A DNA stretch of 20,448 nucleotides from Bordetella parapertussis (lineage in GTDB: Bacteria; Pseudomonadota; Gammaproteobacteria; Burkholderiales; Burkholderiaceae_B). This document shows, piece by piece, positions 16,085 through 20,448 of this stretch (the stretch's first letter is position 1; each line of letters begins with the position of its first letter). The translations under genes were made by a program, and so were the position numbers. The DNA lies in assembly GCA_945897365.1 (NCBI GenBank), contig CAMDFD010000033.1:1-20448 (forward strand), read 5' to 3'. Below the pieces are notes generated by a model, which ran no database searches, was not told the DNA's origin, and saw only the letters and a program-made list of their open reading frames with translations.

Positions 16085-17503
16085 CTAGCGACCGGTTGTC
16101 ATCAAGGTGGGTTTACCGCAGGATAAAAACCGTCCTTTACCCAGACGTGGGATGAAATGCTGACCATCCCAAACGACCTCACCCCGACTCAAGGTCATCG
16201 CGGGCCATGCCTTGAGCTCCATCCCTTCGTAGGGCGTGTAGTCGACGGCATGATGCAAGGCACTGTTTTGAATCGTGACGGGCTTTTCGTCCCAGATCAC
16301 AAGGTCGGCGTCCGAGCCAGGGGCGATGGTGCCCTTGAGAGGATGCAGTCCGTAAGCCTTGGCGGGATTGGTCGAGGTCAGCTCAACAAACTTGGTGAGC
16401 GAAATACGACCACCCAGCACACCCTCTGAATACAAAAGGGGCAGACGCGTCTCAAGACCGGGGATGCCGTTGGGAATGTGTCTGAAGGCGACTTCTTCAC
16501 CCCCAGGCTTTTTGCCCTCAGGGCTTTCGTAGCTAAACGGCGCATGATCCGAGGAAAACACTGAGAACAGACCATCGCTCAAGGCATTCCAAATGACTTC
16601 CTGATTTTTACGATCTCTGGGTGGCGGGCTACAAATACATTTTGCACCCAGGTAGCTGTTATCGATCCCTAGGTCTTCAGCCGTCAGAAATAGATACTGG
16701 GGACAGGTTTCGGCAAAAATCTGCAAGCCGTGACTGCGCGCCCAGCGGATTTGTTCGACGGCCTCTCGACCCGAGACATGCACAATCAAAATAGGGACGT
16801 CTACCAGTTCGGAGAGTGCAATGGCACGGTGCGTCGCCTCGCGCTCGACCAGCATGGGTCTGGAATGTGCGTGAAAGCGGGGGGCGGTCTGGCCGGCGGC
16901 CTCGAGCCTGCGGGTCAGCCATTCAATACAGTCGGCATTTTCTGCATGAATCATCGCCATCGCGCCGTGTTGCCTGGCAACCGACAGCACATCGAGGATC
17001 TGCCCATCATTGAGCTTGAGATCGTCATAGGTCATATAGATTTTGAAGGAGGTATAACCCTCGGCGATCAGTGCGGGGAGCTCTTCGTTCAAAACCGTGG
17101 GCGTTGGATCGCTCACAATCAGGTGAAAGGTGTAGTCCACATGGGCACGGCCATCCGAACGCTGGTGATAGTCTTTGACAGCGTCGCGCAGGGATTGCCC
17201 TTTTGCCTGCGCAGCAAAAGGAATGATGGTTGTGGTGCCACCGCAGGCGGCCGAACGCGTGCCGGTCTCAAAGTTATCGACCATTTTCATGGGAGCTGGC
17301 ATGGGTTGATCTAGATGACAGTGGGCATCCACGCCACCGGGGGTGACCACGCGACCGGCTGCATCAATCGTTTTGTGCGCATCCGGTAAATGACTGCCCA
17401 ACATGACAATCTTGCCATCCTTAATGCCGATGTCGGCCATAAACACATCGGAGGCCGTAGCGACTTTCGCGTTCTTGATGACTAAGTCGAGGGTGTTACT
17501 CAT
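16085..17503 (-). CDS. D-hydantoinase/dihydropyrimidinase-type cyclic amidohydrolase
   Basis: A 472-residue amidohydrolase that opens five- or six-membered cyclic amides (hydantoins, dihydropyrimidines, possibly allantoin) to N-carbamoyl acids. All metal-centre residues are visible: HCH (H61, H63), the carboxylatable lysine in SFKIYMTY (K154), H186 (IHAEN), H242 (VHVSG) and D319 (SSDHAPF). Y159 in the same block corresponds to the conserved stereochemistry-gate tyrosine. The length fits D-hydantoinases. It is the first gene of the leftward operon, followed after 9 bp by the racemase-like gene and then by two TRAP systems. No carbamoylase gene is visible in the window. GGAG lies 10 bases upstream of the ATG. 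Predicted leader from the - strand sigma-54 promoter is about 157 nt. Phenylhydantoinase or allantoinase activity cannot be excluded. Confidence 0.92.
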   Translation of the reverse strand: MSNTLDLVIKNAKVATASDVFMADIGIKDGKIVMLGSHLPDAHKTIDAAGRVVTPGGVDAHCHLDQPMPAPMKMVDNFETGTRSAACGGTTTIIPFAAQAKGQSLRDAVKDYHQRSDGRAHVDYTFHLIVSDPTPTVLNEELPALIAEGYTSFKIYMTYDDLKLNDGQILDVLSVARQHGAMAMIHAENADCIEWLTRRLEAAGQTAPRFHAHSRPMLVEREATHRAIALSELVDVPILIVHVSGREAVEQIRWARSHGLQIFAETCPQYLFLTAEDLGIDNSYLGAKCICSPPPRDRKNQEVIWNALSDGLFSVFSSDHAPFSYESPEGKKPGGEEVAFRHIPNGIPGLETRLPLLYSEGVLGGRISLTKFVELTSTNPAKAYGLHPLKGTIAPGSDADLVIWDEKPVTIQNSALHHAVDYTPYEGMELKAWPAMTLSRGEVVWDGQHFIPRLGKGRFLSCGKPTLMTTGR

Positions 17504-17541
17504 GTCAAACGTGCTCCAAATTCATTGCGTTCTGCGCGAAT

Positions 17542-17558
17542 TGCCCCAAAGTGGGGCA
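17542..17558. promoter_or_regulatory. NtrC-like enhancer dyad in the divergent control region
   Basis: TGCCCC-AAAGT-GGGGCA is a perfect 6-5-6 dyad. It matches the classical NtrC site TGCACC-AAAAT-GGTGCA at 14 of 17 positions, the two arm changes being symmetric. Its centre (17550) lies 119 bp upstream of the start predicted from the + strand sigma-54 promoter, the same distance as at the ABC operon. It also falls in the leader of the leftward operon, where it could form an RNA hairpin. Binder identity is inference. Confidence 0.5.
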
Positions 17559-17574
17559 GTAGATTGTCAACATT

Positions 17575-17601
17575 AGTGCATACATCACATTATGGTGCAC
17601 T
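17575..17601. promoter_or_regulatory. AGTGCA/TGCACT inverted repeat with an NtrC-like half-site
   Basis: AGTGCA (17575-17580) and TGCACT (17596-17601) form an inverted repeat with a 15-base spacer. The segment CATTATGGTGCA (17588-17599) shares 11 of 12 bases with CATTATGGTACA in the dyad at 1820-1831 and resembles a weak NtrC site (strong right arm GGTGCA, poor left arm). It lies about 41 bp, close to four helical turns, from the dyad at 17542-17558. An operator for the GntR regulator encoded nearby is an alternative. Confidence 0.4.
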
Positions 17602-17642
17602 TGCAAACATTCCTTGTATAAATAGCTCGTCGTTGTCTCTTC

Positions 17643-17658
17643 TGGCACATCACTTGCT
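17643..17658 (+). promoter_or_regulatory. Sigma-54 promoter of the rightward operon
   Basis: TGGCAC-ATCAC-TTGCT matches the -24/-12 consensus exactly, with GG (17644-17645) and GC (17656-17657) 10 bases apart. Predicted start about 17669, leader about 100 nt to the ATG at 17771. It faces the oppositely oriented promoter at 17671-17686, so only one can be occupied by polymerase at a time. Confidence 0.8.
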
Positions 17659-17670
17659 TGTGTATTCTCT

Positions 17671-17686
17671 AGCAAGACACGTGCCA
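17671..17686 (-). promoter_or_regulatory. Sigma-54 promoter of the leftward hydantoinase-TRAP operon
   Basis: Read on the - strand: TGGCACG-TGTC-TTGCT, an exact match to TGGCAC-N5-TTGCW, GG at 17685-17684 and GC at 17673-17672. Predicted start about 17660, leader about 157 nt to the ATG at 17503. Together with the + strand promoter it forms a 46-bp imperfect inverted repeat (17642-17687), with 7-bp and 6-bp arms. Confidence 0.8.
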
Positions 17687-17770
17687 GTATTTATCATTTT
17701 TGATTTATTGGTGCTGGCATAATGTTTACAATAACGTAGACATTAAAGTCAACAGCAAAAAAGGACAAGT

Positions 17771-18496
17771 ATGCAAAAGGTGATTCGAATTGGTGTGCTC
17801 ACCCCTTCATCCAATACCGCGCTTGAGCCTCTCACAAATGCCATATTGAGTGGGTTGCCCAATGTGCATGCCCACTTCGCACGCTTCCGTGTGACGAATA
17901 TTTCCCTTTCAGATCAAGCCCTTGGACAGTTTGATGACAGCAATATCCTAGCGGCAGCCGAGCTGTTGGCGGATGCCAAGCCCGATGTAATTACTTGGAG
18001 CGGCACCTCTGCAGGCTGGATGGGCTTTGAAAAAGATATTTCGCTATGCGAGAGAATTACGGCACGCACGGGTATACCCGCATCGACAGCGGTATTGGCA
18101 TTAAATGAATTGCTTGCGCTCAAGCACGTCAAGCGCTTGGGGATTGTGAGCCCCTATACCGAGGACGTTCAGCAGAAAATTGTTAGACAATATGCTTCGG
18201 CCAATATTGAGGTCGTAGCTGAAGTCCATCATGATATTTCCGTGAATTATGATTTTGCACTGGTCGAGCCCGACACGATTGAGAAAGATTTACACACAGT
18301 CAGTCAAGCTCAACCTGAAGCCATCGTGACCTACTGTACGAATTTACGCGCAGCGCAGCTTGCGGATCGTTTCGAACAGAGGAGTCCAGTCGTACTGCTT
18401 GATACGGTGAGTACAACCGTCTGGGGGGCGTTGCGTAAGGTGGGCGTTGATCCCTCTGAAATCAAAGGCTGGGGAAAGGTATTTAGTTGGGCCTAG
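17771..18496 (+). CDS. Arylmalonate decarboxylase/maleate isomerase-like protein
   Basis: A 241-residue member of the Asp/Glu racemase superfamily. The opening TPSSNTALEP is shared by maleate isomerases and arylmalonate decarboxylases. The GTS motif (78-80) matches the dioxyanion-hole GTS of Bordetella arylmalonate decarboxylase; Y129 in SPYTEDVQ fits its Tyr126, and C189 in VTYCTN fits its Cys188. Maleate isomerases have a first catalytic Cys near residue 76; here it is Ser77 (WSGTS). So the active site looks like the single-cysteine decarboxylase type rather than a two-cysteine isomerase or racemase; this assignment rests on motif recall, not an alignment. AAGGA lies 5 bases before the ATG. 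First gene of the rightward operon, 34 bp before the GntR gene. Confidence 0.75.
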   Translation: MQKVIRIGVLTPSSNTALEPLTNAILSGLPNVHAHFARFRVTNISLSDQALGQFDDSNILAAAELLADAKPDVITWSGTSAGWMGFEKDISLCERITARTGIPASTAVLALNELLALKHVKRLGIVSPYTEDVQQKIVRQYASANIEVVAEVHHDISVNYDFALVEPDTIEKDLHTVSQAQPEAIVTYCTNLRAAQLADRFEQRSPVVLLDTVSTTVWGALRKVGVDPSEIKGWGKVFSWA

Positions 18497-18530
18497 TGGT
18501 CCATTTTTTGAAAACAAGAAAGGGATTTAG

Positions 18531-19229
18531 ATGCAGTCAAAGGTATCTGCTCGGTTAAAGCGCGAAAACACGCAAGACGAAATGTATGAAAAGATTTACG
18601 TCGCCATCTTGGAGCATCGACTACATCCCGGAACAAAGCTGGTCGAAGAACGACTGGCTGAAATCTTTAAAGTCAGCCGTGCACGCGTGCGCGAGGTCTT
18701 GGCTCGTCTTGCGCACGAGCAGGTGGTGGACCTATATCCCCAGCGTGGTGCTTATGTTGCGCGGCCCACGATCGAGCAGGCGTTACATGTGTTTGAAGCA
18801 AGACGCCTGATCGAGCCCGAACTGGTGCGGCGTCTGATTGAAAATCTGACCCCTGAGCGGATCGAGCGTTTGCGCCAACATTGTGCGCTAGAACTCGAGG
18901 CCCGACGGCGAGAGGACAAAAGGCTGATCGTGCGTCTATCGGGTGAGTTTCACACACTGATGGCGGAGCTGGCCGGTAATCAGGCTTTGGCGCGTACCAT
19001 GCGCGAGCTCTCGACCTTGACATGTCTCATTATTATTTTGTATGACGCACCAACTGCGTCGAGTTGCCTAGCGGATGAGCACAGTCTGATTGTTGATGCG
19101 ATCGCGAAACGCGATATCGAAGGTGGACAGCGACTGATGCTCGAACACCTCAACCATATCGAGGGCAGCCTCAACCTGGAACCCGCTGATTCTGAGGTTG
19201 ATCTCGCTAAAATTTTCTCCGAAGAATGA
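18531..19229 (+). CDS. GntR-family transcriptional regulator, FCD (FadR-like) subgroup
   Basis: A 232-residue regulator. The N-terminal winged helix-turn-helix (about 15-80) contains LHPGTKLVEERLAEIFKVSR and REVLARLAHEQVVDLYPQRGAYV, the classical GntR pattern. The C-terminal all-helical FCD domain (about 85-215) keeps the metal/ligand histidines H141 (FHTLM), H184 (DEHSLI) and H206 (LEHLNH), so it probably senses a carboxylate such as a pathway intermediate. A good ribosome site (AAAGGGA) precedes the ATG. It is co-transcribed with the catabolic genes and probably controls the divergent region; the AGTGCA/TGCACT repeat is a candidate operator. It is not a sigma-54 activator: no AAA+ domain, so the activator must be encoded elsewhere. 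Confidence 0.92.
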   Translation: MQSKVSARLKRENTQDEMYEKIYVAILEHRLHPGTKLVEERLAEIFKVSRARVREVLARLAHEQVVDLYPQRGAYVARPTIEQALHVFEARRLIEPELVRRLIENLTPERIERLRQHCALELEARRREDKRLIVRLSGEFHTLMAELAGNQALARTMRELSTLTCLIIILYDAPTASSCLADEHSLIVDAIAKRDIEGGQRLMLEHLNHIEGSLNLEPADSEVDLAKIFSEE

Positions 19230-19239
19230 AAAAAATCGA

Positions 19240-19998
19240 ATGAATATTCTGCTGATCAACCCAAACACCAGTGAGCATGTGACGCAACGACTGTTGACGC
19301 AGGCCAAGCTTGCGGTAGGTGAACAAGCGATTATTCATGCCTATACCGCACAGACCGGACCTGCCATCATCAGCAGCCGTTCAGAAAACGCAATCGCATT
19401 GGCAGAAATGCTGCGGTTGGCGGCGACGCATCAAAGCGGACATGATGTGTTGGTGCTGGGGGTTTCGATTGATACAGGATTGATGGCCCTGCGGGAGATG
19501 CTGGATATTCCTGTAGTGGGGATGGCTGAGGCTGCGCTAGTGACCGCAAGCATGCTCGGCGGCAAGATCGGTTGTCTCACGCTTGGCGCCTCGATGGTGC
19601 CTGTCTACGAAGAGCTCACTGCCTCCTACGGTTTTGCGCAACGTGTCTCGACATGGCGGGCCATCGAGGTGCCAAGTGCTTTTAGTGTGACCGATGCCGA
19701 TCCGCTGGTTGCCCAGGCCTTAATCCAAGCCTGTGAACAGCTCGTGCAACAAAATGGCTCAGACGTCATCGTGCTGTGCGGCGCAGTGCTCGCCGGTTAT
19801 GCGCGGCAGGTTTCTGCTGCGGTGGGTGTGCCCGTGGTGGATCCGATGCAGGCGGCAGTGTTGCAGGCCCTGACGGTCGCGCGGATGCATCCTTCGAAAC
19901 AGCAGTCAGGAAGTTTTGCCCGTCCCAATGGTCGTATCCTTAATGGTGTCGACGCAAACATTACACGCTTGTATCAGTCACCTAAATCGGGAGCTTGA
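19240..19998 (+). CDS. Asp/Glu/hydantoin racemase family protein, second copy, non-canonical active site
   Basis: A 252-residue protein related to the product of 15320-16075 (shared LLINPN start, PVVG, KI, DVI.L.GA.LAG blocks). At the two canonical cysteine positions it has LGVSIDTG (Val75, Ser76) and LCGAVLAG, where Cys180 sits one residue before the expected place, now Gly181. So it too lacks the usual pair, though C180 could contribute. The FGDPGL block is replaced by SIDTGL, suggesting a different substrate from the first copy. The ATG at 19240 is chosen since MNILLINPN is the family start; an upstream TTG would overlap the GntR gene. Ribosome site is weak; it follows GntR by 10 bp. Confidence 0.83.
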   Translation: MNILLINPNTSEHVTQRLLTQAKLAVGEQAIIHAYTAQTGPAIISSRSENAIALAEMLRLAATHQSGHDVLVLGVSIDTGLMALREMLDIPVVGMAEAALVTASMLGGKIGCLTLGASMVPVYEELTASYGFAQRVSTWRAIEVPSAFSVTDADPLVAQALIQACEQLVQQNGSDVIVLCGAVLAGYARQVSAAVGVPVVDPMQAAVLQALTVARMHPSKQQSGSFARPNGRILNGVDANITRLYQSPKSGA

Positions 19999-19999
19999 G

Positions 20000-20448
20000 A
20001 TGGATCGCAGAGAGTTATATGGTTACCGTGATCAGCGCCCTGATCCAAAGTGGCCAGGCGGTGCAAGCGTCGCGATCAATCTCGTGGTGAATATCGAAGA
20101 GGGCGCTGAGCTTAGTCTAGCGGATGGCGACCCCTCGAATGAACCGATGCACGAAGTCACGAGTAAAGTCGTGTCGCAACCTGACCTGTGCCGAGAGTCG
20201 CATTTTGAGTTTGGTTCGCGTTTAGGCTATTGGCGCGTGATGCGCGAGCTTGATGAAGCTGGTGTCAAAGTCACCTTAAACGCGTGTGGTCGTGCTGCAG
20301 AGCGCACGCCGGAGTTGTTAAAAGATGCCGTCGGCCGTGGACATGATCTGTGCGCGCATGGCTGGTTGTGGCAATCTCCTGCCGGTATGTCAACCGCGGA
20401 CGAAGAGTCGATGATGCGCCGTACCCTCGATGCCATCGAGGTTGCGAC
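20000..20448 (+). CDS. PuuE-like polysaccharide-deacetylase-fold amidohydrolase, 5' part
   Basis: The first 149 codons of a gene running off the window. The opening YGYRDQRPDPKWPGGASVAINLVVNIEEGAE, then ESHFEFGSRLGYWRVMRELDEAGVKVTLNACG and CAHGWLWQS, match the PuuE family (cofactor-free allantoinases and relatives of the NodB deacetylase fold, usually about 300 residues). Family members hydrolyse cyclic or linear amides and occur in purine and hydantoin catabolism. The ATG at 20000 follows the racemase stop by a single base, with GGGAG upstream, so the gene is translationally linked. The catalytic C-terminal half is outside the window, so allantoinase activity cannot be judged. Confidence 0.85.
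   Translation, partial: MDRRELYGYRDQRPDPKWPGGASVAINLVVNIEEGAELSLADGDPSNEPMHEVTSKVVSQPDLCRESHFEFGSRLGYWRVMRELDEAGVKVTLNACGRAAERTPELLKDAVGRGHDLCAHGWLWQSPAGMSTADEESMMRRTLDAIEVA

Noticed and set aside
16730..17314. Open frame of 194 codons on the + strand
   Set aside because: It lies entirely antisense to the hydantoinase gene, whose metal-site motifs are all intact; the antisense protein resembles no family I know.
17642..17687. Reading the inverted repeat only as a terminator or RNA hairpin
   Set aside because: The arms are broken by a 4x4 internal loop, no T-run follows directly, it lies upstream of both operons, and each arm matches a sigma-54 promoter exactly.
19240..19998. Treating the two racemase-family genes as a recent duplication
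   Set aside because: They differ at the substrate loop (FGDPGL against SIDTGL) and over most of the middle; only fold motifs are shared.

Overview
The window looks like a chromosomal segment of a betaproteobacterium. The Alcaligenaceae/Burkholderiales are the best guess, based on the TRAP, hydantoinase and Asp/Glu-racemase repertoire, an arylmalonate-decarboxylase-like protein resembling that of Bordetella, and moderate GC. This placement is inference. I saw no tRNA, rRNA, CRISPR array or insertion sequence. Nearly all of it is nitrogen-scavenging catabolism and transport.

Region 1 (1-7650) is amide and peptide salvage. It opens with the 3' end of an M20 ArgE-like deacetylase. A D-aminoacylase lies tail-to-tail with it by a 4-bp overlap. 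Divergent from the D-aminoacylase is a five-gene Dpp/Opp-type ABC importer operon: binding protein with a Tat-type signal, two permeases, two ATPases. A textbook sigma-54 promoter (TGGCAC-N5-TTGCT) precedes the binding-protein gene, with an NtrC-like dyad 119 bp upstream of the predicted start. A long perfect hairpin separates the binding-protein gene from the permeases, and a terminator closes the operon.

Region 2 (7650-9480) is small and accessory. It holds an intact 'mobile mystery protein A' HTH gene, overlapped by a broken 'mobile mystery protein B' Fic gene that has lost its middle, then a lone SDR oxidoreductase and a bidirectional terminator.

Region 3 (9488-20448) is a divergent catabolic cluster. 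Leftwards runs a tight eight-gene operon: D-hydantoinase/dihydropyrimidinase, hydantoin-racemase-like protein, and two complete tripartite TRAP transporters in tandem. Rightwards run an arylmalonate-decarboxylase/maleate-isomerase-like protein, a GntR/FCD regulator, a second Asp/Glu-racemase-family protein and the start of a PuuE-like polysaccharide-deacetylase-fold amidohydrolase. The 267-bp gap between the operons contains two sigma-54 promoters facing each other (17643-17658 on + and 17671-17686 on -), which together look like a hairpin. NtrC-like sites lie to their left, one again exactly 119 bp upstream of the predicted + start.

Taken together, the two loci look like one nitrogen-limitation regulon for importing and opening cyclic ureides/amides and D-acyl amino acids or peptides. 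The cluster is unusual in having three Asp/Glu-racemase-superfamily proteins, two of which lack both canonical catalytic cysteines and one of which keeps only the decarboxylase-type cysteine. The substrate cannot be deduced from sequence alone.
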